Shown here: positions 5,766-12,536 of the stretch, piece by piece | Layout of the letters: each line of letters opens with the position of its first letter | Position numbering within the stretch: the first letter of the stretch is position 1 | NCBI GenBank assembly: GCA_001805125.1 | Contig: MHEF01000086.1 | Coordinates: forward strand, 1-13,258 | Length of the DNA stretch: 13,258 nt | Reading direction: 5' to 3' | DNA from: Nitrospirae bacterium RBG_13_39_12 | GTDB lineage: Bacteria > Nitrospirota > Thermodesulfovibrionia > Thermodesulfovibrionales > SM23-35 | Notes under the pieces: generated by a model | Told to the model about the DNA's origin: nothing | Databases searched by the model: none | The model's input: only the letters and a program-made list of their open reading frames with translations | Program-made: the position numbers and the translations under genes

Positions 5766-7067
5766 ATGGGAAAAATTACAATATTTGTCATTGTCTTATT
5801 CCTTTCAGCACTCGCTGTATTTGCTATCTATAATCAGGGAGTTACTACCGTAAAGATCCCATTCGGCGAAGTTTATGAGGCCCCTACAATTGCTCTTGTT
5901 TTATTATCAGTCGCATTCGGTGCTTTTGCGATGCTTTTTTATTTTATGGTAAGAGACACAAAGAAATACCTGGACAACTGGCAGTATCAGAAAAAACAGA
6001 AAAAAGAAGCAAAAGTTCAGGAATTGTATTCAAAGGCTTTGAATTATTTGCGAGGCCGTCATAATCAGCAAGACGCAAAAAAACTGCTCAATGAAGTTCT
6101 GTCAGAAGAACCTGAACACATCAATGCATTGCTTCAACTCGGCGATATTTCTGTCTCTGAAGAAGATTTTCAGAAAGCACGTGAGTATTATCAGAAGGCA
6201 TGGAATCTTAAACCACAAAGCATTGACGCACTATTTGCTCTTGAAAGGCTTATGGAAAAGACTGCCAGATGGCAGGATGCTCTAAGGTATATTGAAGAAA
6301 TACTTGAGATAGATGATAAAAACCTTTTAGCCATGTATAAGAAAAGGGATATCCTTGAAAGACTTGACAGGTGGGATGAACTTATTTTTGTTCAGAAAGC
6401 AATATTTAAGTATGAACATACTGAAAAAGGTAAGAACCTTGAAAGACAGAACCTTGCTGGATACAAGTATGAGTATGGCAGGCACAGTCTTGAGAACGGA
6501 GAGCTTGAAAAGGCAAAAAAGGCATTCAAGACAGTTTTAAGGTTAGAAAAAGATTTTGTGCCTGCTACTTTAGGACTTGCGGAAGTGCTTTTGAGAGAAG
6601 GGGAAGCTGAAGAGGCAATTAATCTTCTTGAAAAGAGTTATGAGCAAACATCATCTATGATCGTACTCTCCAGGCTTGAGGACTTGCTTATAAATGTTGG
6701 TGAACCCGCGAGACTGATAAGGATTTATAAAAACAGCCTGTCGAAGAAATCACAGGACAATGTTATAAAATTTCTACTTGGAAAGCTTTATTACAGACTC
6801 GAGATGATAGATGATGCGTTCGAGATATTGACATCTGTAGATACAGGGACTGCTGCTTATTCGGGTTTTTACCTCTTGATGGGAAACCTTTATATGAAGA
6901 GGAATCAGATGGATAGGGCTGTATATGAATTCAAAAAGGCAATTGATATTAATAAACCCGCTTTCAGTCTGTCATACAGCTGCAAGGATTGCGGTAATAT
7001 ATCCTCTGAGTGGTCAGGCAGGTGCTCGAATTGCAGGAAATGGGGCACTTATCAATTTAATCTTTAA
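5766..7067 (+). CDS. LapA-LapB fusion: membrane-anchored TPR protein with C-terminal rubredoxin-like domain
   Basis: Predicted regulator of LPS synthesis. In Escherichia coli, LapB (YciM) is a TPR protein that with FtsH controls degradation of LpxC, and LapA is a small two-helix membrane protein encoded beside it. Here both appear in one 433-residue chain. Residues 1-65 match LapA: a first membrane helix near 4-21, then IYNQGVTTVKIPFGE, and a second near 40-62. A charged helix (RDTKKYLDNWQYQKKQKKEAK) leads to about eight TPR-like repeats over 85-400. The C-terminus holds C406-x2-C409 and C420-x2-C423 in SCKDCGNISSEWSGRCSNC, the LapB metal-binding rubredoxin-like domain that packs on the TPRs. 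The start has no clear Shine-Dalgarno sequence and lies 12 bases after rsfS, suggesting coupling. The fusion is seen; the role is inferred from LapB. Confidence 0.85.
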   Translation: MGKITIFVIVLFLSALAVFAIYNQGVTTVKIPFGEVYEAPTIALVLLSVAFGAFAMLFYFMVRDTKKYLDNWQYQKKQKKEAKVQELYSKALNYLRGRHNQQDAKKLLNEVLSEEPEHINALLQLGDISVSEEDFQKAREYYQKAWNLKPQSIDALFALERLMEKTARWQDALRYIEEILEIDDKNLLAMYKKRDILERLDRWDELIFVQKAIFKYEHTEKGKNLERQNLAGYKYEYGRHSLENGELEKAKKAFKTVLRLEKDFVPATLGLAEVLLREGEAEEAINLLEKSYEQTSSMIVLSRLEDLLINVGEPARLIRIYKNSLSKKSQDNVIKFLLGKLYYRLEMIDDAFEILTSVDTGTAAYSGFYLLMGNLYMKRNQMDRAVYEFKKAIDINKPAFSLSYSCKDCGNISSEWSGRCSNCRKWGTYQFNL

Positions 7068-7151
7068 AGTAAATCGCAGTTAAATCGAAATTGGTATTTA
7101 AAAATACAGAAAGTACAACTCTTATCTAACTTCTTGATGTTTTAAACTTGA

Positions 7152-7880
7152 TCATTCTTCTATTCTGACAATCTTTTCTTTTGGCAATCTTTCTAAAAGA
7201 TTTGCAAGAGCTGAATTTAGAGCGGTTTCATCTAATGATTCTATTGTGACCATTACTGTATATTCACTATTATTAACTACAGGATATGAGCCTATTTTTA
7301 TATCCTTGTATTTTTTCAGTATATCACTCAGAATTGGCGCAATACTGGATTCATATTCATTTAAATAAACCTTTTTCAGTAGGATAAGAGGTTCATTAAA
7401 TAGTTTTACTATTGCAAAAAATTTTTTTCTCAGAAATTCTGGTATCCCGGGGAAAATAAAAATATTCTTGAATTTAATCAAAGGGAAAGATAGCGTACCA
7501 TCATTTACAAGTTCTGCCCCTTCAGGAACTTCTGCCATTTTTAACTGCTCAGGTGAGAGGTTAGGATGTCTTTTTTCGAGCAGTTCCTTCAAGGTATTAT
7601 TAATAACAGGTTTAACATTAAATGCTTTTGATATGCTCTCTATAGTAATGTCATCATGTGTTGGACCAATACCTCCAGAGGTAAAAACATAATCAAACTT
7701 TTCAGAATATTTTCTGACGTCTTCAGCTATTTCATCTGTAGAATCTGGAATGATCGATATGCGGCATAAGTTTATCCCGTGCGACCTTAGCTCTTTAGCT
7801 ATAAAAAAAGAATTACTCTCCTGCACCTTACCGGAGAGTATTTCATCACCTATTATAATTATAGCTGCTGTTTTGCCCAT
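7152..7880 (-). CDS. CinA-like MoCF (molybdopterin-binding) domain protein
   Basis: A stand-alone MoCF-type domain as found at the N-terminus of CinA. Visible are IIIIGDEILSGKVQESNSFFIA near 7-28 (the GDEILSG opening motif), TSGGIGPTHDDITIESISKAF at 67-87, and FPLIKFKNIFIFPGIPEFLRKKF near 130-153. The deamidase domain of full-length CinA (about 150 further residues) is missing, so nicotinamide-mononucleotide deamidase activity is not expected. In CinA the MoCF domain has ADP-ribose pyrophosphatase activity, so a role in nucleotide-cofactor salvage is conceivable; molybdopterin binding is only a domain-name inheritance. The start agrees with the family, and the upstream sequence has no obvious ribosome binding site. 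The gene converges on lapAB with an 84-bp gap that shows no terminator hairpin. Confidence 0.85.
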   Translation of the reverse strand: MGKTAAIIIIGDEILSGKVQESNSFFIAKELRSHGINLCRISIIPDSTDEIAEDVRKYSEKFDYVFTSGGIGPTHDDITIESISKAFNVKPVINNTLKELLEKRHPNLSPEQLKMAEVPEGAELVNDGTLSFPLIKFKNIFIFPGIPEFLRKKFFAIVKLFNEPLILLKKVYLNEYESSIAPILSDILKKYKDIKIGSYPVVNNSEYTVMVTIESLDETALNSALANLLERLPKEKIVRIEE

Positions 7881-7920
7881 AATTATTACATTTTGTAACC
7901 AGTCATAAGGAGTAACTAGT

Positions 7921-7967
7921 GTGGTTTAATAAATCACCAGCTGTTTGTAGGGTTTAACCCCGCAAAC
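7921..7967. repeat. Two adjacent palindromes; the second has a partial copy in holA
   Basis: 7921-7937 is an imperfect palindrome (GTGGTTTA against AAATCAC). 7943-7967 is a 25-base imperfect palindrome with outer arms GTTTG and CAAAC and an inner GGGTTTAACCCC. The inner part plus one outer arm recurs, inverted and with one base fewer, inside holA at 11975-11991 (GGGGTAAACCCTACAAA). A dispersed palindromic repeat is the likeliest reading. Confidence 0.5.
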
Positions 7968-8154
7968 TCCCATAAGCTAATCCATTATTTAAGATTAATT
8001 ATATCTTTAAAGGGTATGTTATGCAATCTGCTCTGTTTGTAGAATTTTAGATTACGATCAACAATTAAAAATATTTTCTATACAATAGAGAAGTTCAGGA
8101 TGACAATCGTTTTATAGCCTCAACATTAAAACGCTGAATATAAATTGAACTATG

Positions 8155-8182
8155 TTTAGGGTGTAGCTGTTTTTGCTATAAT
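8155..8182 (+). promoter_or_regulatory. Extended -10 promoter for leuS-lptE-holA
   Basis: TGCTATAAT at 8174-8182 is a perfect extended -10 element (TG, one base, TATAAT). The -35 is poor (TTTAGG at 8155-8160, 16-base spacer), which is usual for extended -10 promoters. Transcription would begin near 8189 and give a leader of about 60 bases, with a small stem (CTCTT 8196-8200 with AAGAG 8211-8215) ahead of the leuS ribosome binding site. Confidence 0.6.
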
Positions 8183-8249
8183 AGGGCTCGGGTATCTCTT
8201 GGCTTTTCATAAGAGTCTGAGTTTTTTAATTTCAGGAGGCAAGCAGGCT

Positions 8250-10715
8250 TTGGAAGAAAGATACAATCCTCAGAAGGTTGAGTTAAAGTGGCAGGAATAC
8301 TGGGCTAGAAGAGAAATTTTTAAAACAGATTTAGACTTATCCCTGAAGAAATTCTACTGCCTCGAGATGTTCCCGTATCCTTCCGGCGAAATCCATATGG
8401 GACATGTAAGGAACTATGCCATAGGTGATGTGATAGCAAGATATAAAAGGATGTGCGGTTACAGTGTTCTTCATCCAATGGGGTGGGATGCTTTCGGGAT
8501 GCCCGCAGAGAATGCAGCAATAAAACATGGTGTACATCCTTCTGAGTGGACATATAAAAATATTGATCACATGAAGAAACAGATTGACCGTATGGGACTC
8601 AGCTATGACTGGGGGAGAGAGGTAACCACCTGCGATCCTGAATATTACAGATGGAACCAGTGGTTTTTTCTGAAGATGCTCGAGAGGGGACTCGCCTACA
8701 GGAAATATTCTTATGTAAACTGGTGTCCTTCCTGTACTACTGTCCTTGCCAATGAGCAAGTAATAGATGAAAAATGCTGGCGGTGTGAAAGTACAGTTAT
8801 TCAAAAGAAGCTCGAACAATGGTTTTTCAGGATAACCAGATATGCAGAAGAATTGCTTCAAGGCTGTGATGAATTGACAGGATGGCCTGATAGAGTGGTA
8901 CTCATGCAGAAAAACTGGATTGGCAAGGGTGAAGGGGTAGAAGTTGATTTCCAAGTTGAGGGAACCGATGAACAGTTAAGAATATTTACTACAAGGCCTG
9001 ATACCCTTTTTGGTGTGACTTTTATGTGTATTGCCCCTGAACATCCAGTATCTGAGAAACTGGTTAAAGATATTGATAAGCTTGAAGCCATAAAGGCTAA
9101 ATACGGTAAGGAGGACGAAAAGATAGGGCTTTTCACAGGTTATTATGCGAAAAATCCGTTAAATGTAGAAAAAATACCTATTTATGTTGCTAACTTTGTT
9201 CTTATGGAATACGGAACAGGTGCGATTATGTCTGTACCTGCACATGACCAAAGGGATTTTGAGTTTGCAAAGAAATATAATCTGCCGGTTAAGGTTGTTA
9301 TTGTACCTGAAGACAGAAAAATATCAGAGCTTACAGAGGCTTATGAAGATGAAGGCATACTTGTAGATTCAGGTCCGTTTAGCAATATGGATAGTGATAA
9401 CGCCAGACAGATGATAGTACGTTTTATAGAGGAGAATGGGTTCGGGAAGGCAGTTGTTTATTTTAAGCTGAGGGATTGGGGGGTTTCCCGGCAGAGATAC
9501 TGGGGCACCCCGATTCCGGTGATTTACTGTGTTAAATGCGGTATTGTCCCTGTCCCTGAAAAAGACCTTCCCGTACTGCTTCCTGAAGATGTAAGAGTTA
9601 CGGGGAAAGGAGGCTCTCCACTTCTTGAGTCGGAAAAATTCCTCAAGGTTAAATGTCCAAAATGTGGCGGCGATGGAAAAAGAGAGACGGATACCATGGA
9701 TACCTTTGTGGATTCATCATGGTATTTTTTAAGATACTGCTCAAAAAGAGATGAAGAGCCATTTGATAACAAGAATATCTTTTACTGGATGCCTGTAGAT
9801 CAATATATAGGAGGTGTTGAGCATGCAGTCCTTCATCTTCTTTATTCAAGGTTTTTTACAAGGGTTATTCGTGACCTCGGACTTATAAATGTAAGTGAAC
9901 CTTTCCGGAACCTTCTTACACAGGGCATGGTAATAAAAGATGGTGCTAAGATGTCAAAGTCAAAGGGAAATGTTGTTGACCCCAACTATCTGATAGAAAA
10001 ATACGGTGCAGATACATCAAGGTTGTTTTCTCTCTTTGCTGCCCCTCCCGAGAAAGACCTTGACTGGTCAGATAAAGGGGTTGATGGAGCGAACAGATTT
10101 TTGAACAGATTATGGTGGGTTATATATAAAAACGAGTCTGAAATTCTCTCCCCGGCGAGTCGCCTGATGCGACGAAATTCGGAATTCGAAGTAAATAAGA
10201 TATCAAACCTTCAAACATCAGCCATGAGCCTATACCGTAAGACTCACCAGACTATAAAAAAAGTCACTACAGACATCGAGCGTGAATACCACTTTAATAC
10301 TGCGATAGCTGCTTTGATGGAACTTATGAACGAGATAACTTCATTTGAACCCGGAACCGATGAAGACCGGGCGGTATTCAGGTTTGCAATAGAAAACATC
10401 CTGCTTCTCCTTTCACCTTTTTCTCCCCATATCTCGGAAGAACTGTGGGAAGTTATAGGGAATAAGCCAAGCATATTTGAACAAAAATGGCCTGACTGGG
10501 ACGAGGAAGCTATAAAGAAAGAGGAGATAGAGCTTGTTATACAAATTAATGGTAAACTAAGATCAAAGATTATGATATCACCGGGGATCCCTGATGATGA
10601 GATAAAAAAAATGGCGATTGAAGAGCAAAAAGTAAAAGAATATATAGGTACCAGGACAATTAAAAAAATTATCGTAGTGAAAGGCAAATTGATTAATATA
10701 GTTGTTGAAGGATAA
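8250..10715 (+). CDS. leuS: Leucyl-tRNA synthetase
   Basis: Class Ia synthetase that charges tRNA-Leu and edits mischarged norvaline or isoleucine. Motifs in order: the HIGH equivalent HMGH at 49-52; a zinc site C159-x2-C162 and C176-x2-C179; the CP1 editing domain with TRPDT at 248-252 and GTGAIMSVPAHDQRDFEF; a second Cys4 cluster (CVKCG and CPKCGG); DSSWYFLRY; and KMSKS at 567-571. The anticodon-binding and C-terminal domains are present. I use TTG 8250 as start because AGGAGG (8234-8239) lies 10 bases upstream and EERYNPQKVELKWQEYW is the family N-terminus. A TTG at 8199 would put the ribosome binding site inside the gene. This gives 821 residues, normal for bacteria. An unusual repeat-like stretch lies at 10154-10190. 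The stop abuts the lptE ATG. Confidence 0.96.
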   Translation: MEERYNPQKVELKWQEYWARREIFKTDLDLSLKKFYCLEMFPYPSGEIHMGHVRNYAIGDVIARYKRMCGYSVLHPMGWDAFGMPAENAAIKHGVHPSEWTYKNIDHMKKQIDRMGLSYDWGREVTTCDPEYYRWNQWFFLKMLERGLAYRKYSYVNWCPSCTTVLANEQVIDEKCWRCESTVIQKKLEQWFFRITRYAEELLQGCDELTGWPDRVVLMQKNWIGKGEGVEVDFQVEGTDEQLRIFTTRPDTLFGVTFMCIAPEHPVSEKLVKDIDKLEAIKAKYGKEDEKIGLFTGYYAKNPLNVEKIPIYVANFVLMEYGTGAIMSVPAHDQRDFEFAKKYNLPVKVVIVPEDRKISELTEAYEDEGILVDSGPFSNMDSDNARQMIVRFIEENGFGKAVVYFKLRDWGVSRQRYWGTPIPVIYCVKCGIVPVPEKDLPVLLPEDVRVTGKGGSPLLESEKFLKVKCPKCGGDGKRETDTMDTFVDSSWYFLRYCSKRDEEPFDNKNIFYWMPVDQYIGGVEHAVLHLLYSRFFTRVIRDLGLINVSEPFRNLLTQGMVIKDGAKMSKSKGNVVDPNYLIEKYGADTSRLFSLFAAPPEKDLDWSDKGVDGANRFLNRLWWVIYKNESEILSPASRLMRRNSEFEVNKISNLQTSAMSLYRKTHQTIKKVTTDIEREYHFNTAIAALMELMNEITSFEPGTDEDRAVFRFAIENILLLLSPFSPHISEELWEVIGNKPSIFEQKWPDWDEEAIKKEEIELVIQINGKLRSKIMISPGIPDDEIKKMAIEEQKVKEYIGTRTIKKIIVVKGKLINIVVEG
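10154..10190. repeat. Palindrome-rich insert within leuS
   Basis: The stretch has GGCGAGTCGCC (palindromic about one base), overlapping a hairpin GTCGC-CTGAT-GCGAC (10159-10173), then CGAA/TTCG and AATTCGGAATT symmetry. It is richer in GC than its surroundings. It encodes an Arg/Ser-rich stretch (ASRLMRRNSEFE) in the variable linker before the conserved HQTIKKVT of the anticodon domain. It looks like a REP-type sequence tolerated in frame. Confidence 0.4.
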
Positions 10716-11213
10716 ATGAAAATAAAAACCGGGTTACTGCTTACTGCTTACTGCTTACTCGTTGTTTTTTGTGGTTGTGGTTATACAATCCACGGAAAGT
10801 CATCATTGCCTTTTGATTCGATACAGATTGGTAATATAGAAAATCTGACTGTTGAACCAAAACTCCAGGACAAACTTCATAGGGCATTAACAGAGGAGTT
10901 TTTAAAACAGGGGATTAATGTTTATCCTGAGTCGGCCTTTAAACTCAGTGGCAGGATTTATAAATTTGAATTAAGGATTCTTTCACAGAAATATGATGTA
11001 GCAACCGAATACGAAGTAATTATTGAAGGAGATTTCAGAATTGTGGATTCTTCAGGGAATATTAAAGACTTTGAGAAAATAGGGTCTCCATTCATCGTCT
11101 CTTTTCAAAGTTCCGATTTGCTGGAAGATGTACTTTCTTCTAAGGAACTTGCATCAGAAAGGGCTGTAAAAGATATGGCTATGCAGATAGTCTCTTTAGT
11201 TATTTACCAATGA
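10716..11213 (+). CDS. lptE: LPS-assembly outer-membrane lipoprotein LptE
   Basis: LptE plugs the LptD barrel and helps insert lipopolysaccharide in the outer leaflet of the outer membrane. The protein begins with a lipoprotein signal: K2 and K4, a hydrophobic core LLLTAYCLLVVF, then FCGC with the lipidated residue most likely Cys21, followed by GYTI. The Cys-Gly-Tyr sequence after cleavage is characteristic of the LptE/RlpB family. The mature part has the typical opening IGNIENLTVEPKLQDKLHRALTEEFLKQG (early beta strand and helix) and ends with a helix (KELASERAVKDMAMQIVSLVI). The length of 165 residues is normal. Position -3 of the lipobox is Phe instead of the usual Leu, a mild deviation. 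The gene starts directly after the leuS stop (TAAATG, GAAGGA just upstream), and its stop overlaps the holA start. A 7-bp tandem repeat lies in the signal-peptide codons. Confidence 0.88.
   Translation: MKIKTGLLLTAYCLLVVFCGCGYTIHGKSSLPFDSIQIGNIENLTVEPKLQDKLHRALTEEFLKQGINVYPESAFKLSGRIYKFELRILSQKYDVATEYEVIIEGDFRIVDSSGNIKDFEKIGSPFIVSFQSSDLLEDVLSSKELASERAVKDMAMQIVSLVIYQ
10734..10759 (+). repeat. Heptamer tandem repeat in the lptE signal peptide
   Basis: TTACTGC occurs three times in a row (10734-10754) and is followed by TTACT. The unit length is not a multiple of three, so gain or loss of one unit would shift the lptE frame. The repeats encode part of the hydrophobic core of the signal peptide. 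Confidence 0.85.
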
Positions 11214-12127
11214 GTTTCAAGGCATTTCTTCATGAAGTAGAAAAAGGACTACCTTCTCCGGTTTATCTGCTGTATGCATCCGACCCCTTTTTACACAGAG
11301 AAGCTTTAGAGGAAATAAAAAGACTTGTGCCTGAAGAAGAAAGAGATTTTAATCTGCACATATTCGATCTTTCTTTATTAAAAGAAGATAGCATGTCATT
11401 TGAAATGATATTGGATGTGGTAAATACGGTCTCTTTCTTTGGAAGTCGAAGGATTACAGTTATATCAGGAAACCTCAGTAAACTTTCCAAAAAGGACCAG
11501 AAAATTCTGGACACTTATATCTCGAAACCGGCATCCGGTTCAACTTTTATAATGCTTCATGAAGGAATATTGAAGAAAGACATGAGAGACAGGTTAAGAA
11601 GGGTGAAATCTGTATCTCTCGACATTAGGGAGACAGAAATTACATACTGGATAAAGCAGAAGGTTGGATTGAAGGGTTTAGAAATATCTGATGCTGCAGC
11701 CGATTATTTAATAGGTCTCATAGGCCCTGATATGGGCCTTCTTTCTTCGGAGATTGAGAAAATTTCTTTACTTGGAAAGAAAAGGATAGAAATAGATGAC
11801 ATCTCTGAGATTATTGCAGGTGGAAGGACTTACAGTATATTTGACCTTGTGGAAGCACTGACAGAGAAAAATGCAGAAAAAATATTCAAAATATACAAGA
11901 CATTAAGTGAGACAGCAGATGATTACAGTCTCATTGGAGCCCTGAATTGGCAATACAGTCGTAACATGACTCCAGGGGTAAACCCTACAAATAACGAATA
12001 TTTTCTCAGATTATTCGAAGCCCTGAACAGTGCTGATATAGATATAAAAAGCTCCGGCAGAGCCTATCCTATGGAGTATCTTTTGGTTAAGCTGCTCCGG
12101 CTGCAGGAAGGGCATTTACCTTCTTAG
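11210..12127 (+). CDS. holA: DNA polymerase III subunit delta
   Basis: Delta is the clamp-loader subunit that opens the beta sliding clamp. The family opening is present (LPSPVYLLYASDPFLHREALEEIKRLVP, residues about 14-41), then domain I-II features such as VNTVSFFGSRRITVISG near 71-87, a helix-rich middle (LEISDAAADYLIGLIGPDMGLLSSEIEKISLL) and the C-terminal clamp-loader collar (YSIFDLVEALTEKNAEKIFKIYKTL, then LFEALNSADIDIKSSG). At 305 residues it is about 30 short of typical homologues. The shortage falls between YSRN and FLRLFEALN, where a palindrome-like repeat (11975-11991) encodes GVNPT. The ATG lies in an ATGA overlap with lptE and lacks its own ribosome binding site. The last 41 bases overlap the end of rpsT on the other strand. 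Confidence 0.92.
   Translation: MSFKAFLHEVEKGLPSPVYLLYASDPFLHREALEEIKRLVPEEERDFNLHIFDLSLLKEDSMSFEMILDVVNTVSFFGSRRITVISGNLSKLSKKDQKILDTYISKPASGSTFIMLHEGILKKDMRDRLRRVKSVSLDIRETEITYWIKQKVGLKGLEISDAAADYLIGLIGPDMGLLSSEIEKISLLGKKRIEIDDISEIIAGGRTYSIFDLVEALTEKNAEKIFKIYKTLSETADDYSLIGALNWQYSRNMTPGVNPTNNEYFLRLFEALNSADIDIKSSGRAYPMEYLLVKLLRLQEGHLPS
11975..11991 (+). repeat. Repeat-derived segment inside holA
   Basis: GGGGTAAACCCTACAAA matches, inverted and with one base missing, the palindrome at 7943-7967. It encodes GVNPT (residues 256-260) at the point where the delta C-terminal domain is shorter than in homologues known to me. This suggests an in-frame replacement by a dispersed repeat. Confidence 0.45.
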
Positions 12128-12383
12128 TAAGCCGTGAAATATTTCTTGAAGCAGTATTTCTGTGTATAACCCCTTTTGAGACAGCCTTATTAAGTGCTTT
12201 TACTGCCTCGGTAAGTGCCTTGCCTGCATCTTCTCTGTTACCAGAAGCTATCGCTGTTTCAACCTTCTTTATGATAGTTTTAACAGTACTGCGTACGGTT
12301 CTGTTACGAAGGTTCCGTTTTACAGCCTGTCGAGCCCTTTTCATGGCTGATAGATTTTTCTTTGGTCGTGCTTTAGGTGGCAA
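12087..12383 (-). CDS. rpsT: 30S ribosomal protein S20
   Basis: S20 binds 16S rRNA early in 30S assembly. The 98-residue protein is small and basic with the family opening PPKARPKKNLSAMKRARQAVKRNLRNRTVRSTVKTIIKK, a second helix (GNREDAGKALTEAVKALNKAVSKG) and the conserved VIHRNTASRNISRLTKKV. A short Ala/Gly tail makes it about ten residues longer than the E. coli protein. The start codon is TTG (12383-12381), with a perfect AGGAGG (12396-12391) 7 bases upstream. No ATG fits the family N-terminus. E. coli rpsT also starts with UUG, linked there to translational autoregulation. The gene is monocistronic here, convergent with holA and overlapping its 3' end by 41 bp. Confidence 0.97.
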   Translation of the reverse strand: MPPKARPKKNLSAMKRARQAVKRNLRNRTVRSTVKTIIKKVETAIASGNREDAGKALTEAVKALNKAVSKGVIHRNTASRNISRLTKKVNALPAAGAA

Positions 12384-12410
12384 TTCAATCCCTCCTGAAT
12401 TAGTTTGTAT

Positions 12411-12440
12411 TTAATACCATAAAACAGGCTATAAAATCAA
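12411..12440 (-). promoter_or_regulatory. Probable promoter of rpsT
   Basis: On the - strand TTGATT (12440-12435) precedes TATTAA (12416-12411) by 18 bases. Each hexamer keeps most of the sigma-70 consensus. Transcription would start near 12404, leaving a leader of about 20 bases that contains the AGGAGG of rpsT. Confidence 0.5.
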
Positions 12441-12536
12441 CATAACCGAACTGATTTATAAGTCATTTACTGTTTTATTGAAACAATTCCAGAAAATTAG
12501 ATGATTCGATAGTTATTTTGTGGTAAGATTTACTAC

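Larger units (their letters stand above)
7881..8249. other. Intergenic region between the CinA-like gene and leuS
   Basis: A 369-bp gap with no supported gene. From left to right it holds two neighbouring palindromes (7921-7937 and 7943-7967), an AT-rich stretch with nothing recognisable (7985-8090), the sequence GGATGACA at 8098-8105, which resembles the end of the REP-like arms near nadD, and an extended -10 promoter at 8174-8182 with a short leader for leuS. No tRNA, T-box or known riboswitch fold was seen. Confidence 0.6.

Noticed and set aside
7068..7151. Bidirectional terminator between lapAB and the CinA-like gene
   Set aside because: The only symmetry (TATTT-AA-AAATA around 7093) is AT-only, with no GC stem or proper T-run.
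8183..8249. T-box or other leucine-responsive leader before leuS
   Set aside because: The leader is only about 60 bases with one short stem; there is no T-box sequence, specifier loop or terminator/antiterminator pair.
8199..8249. N-terminal extension of leuS from TTG 8199
   Set aside because: The AGGAGG at 8234-8239 would be inside the gene, and the 17 extra residues do not match the family, which begins at EERYNPQ.
7881..8249. tRNA or small RNA gene in the gap before leuS
   Set aside because: No cloverleaf, no TTCGA-type T-loop and no GC-rich hairpin followed by T-run was found.
8337..8954. A 205-codon open frame on the - strand inside leuS
   Set aside because: It is fully antisense to the catalytic part of leuS, and its translation shows no recognisable domain.
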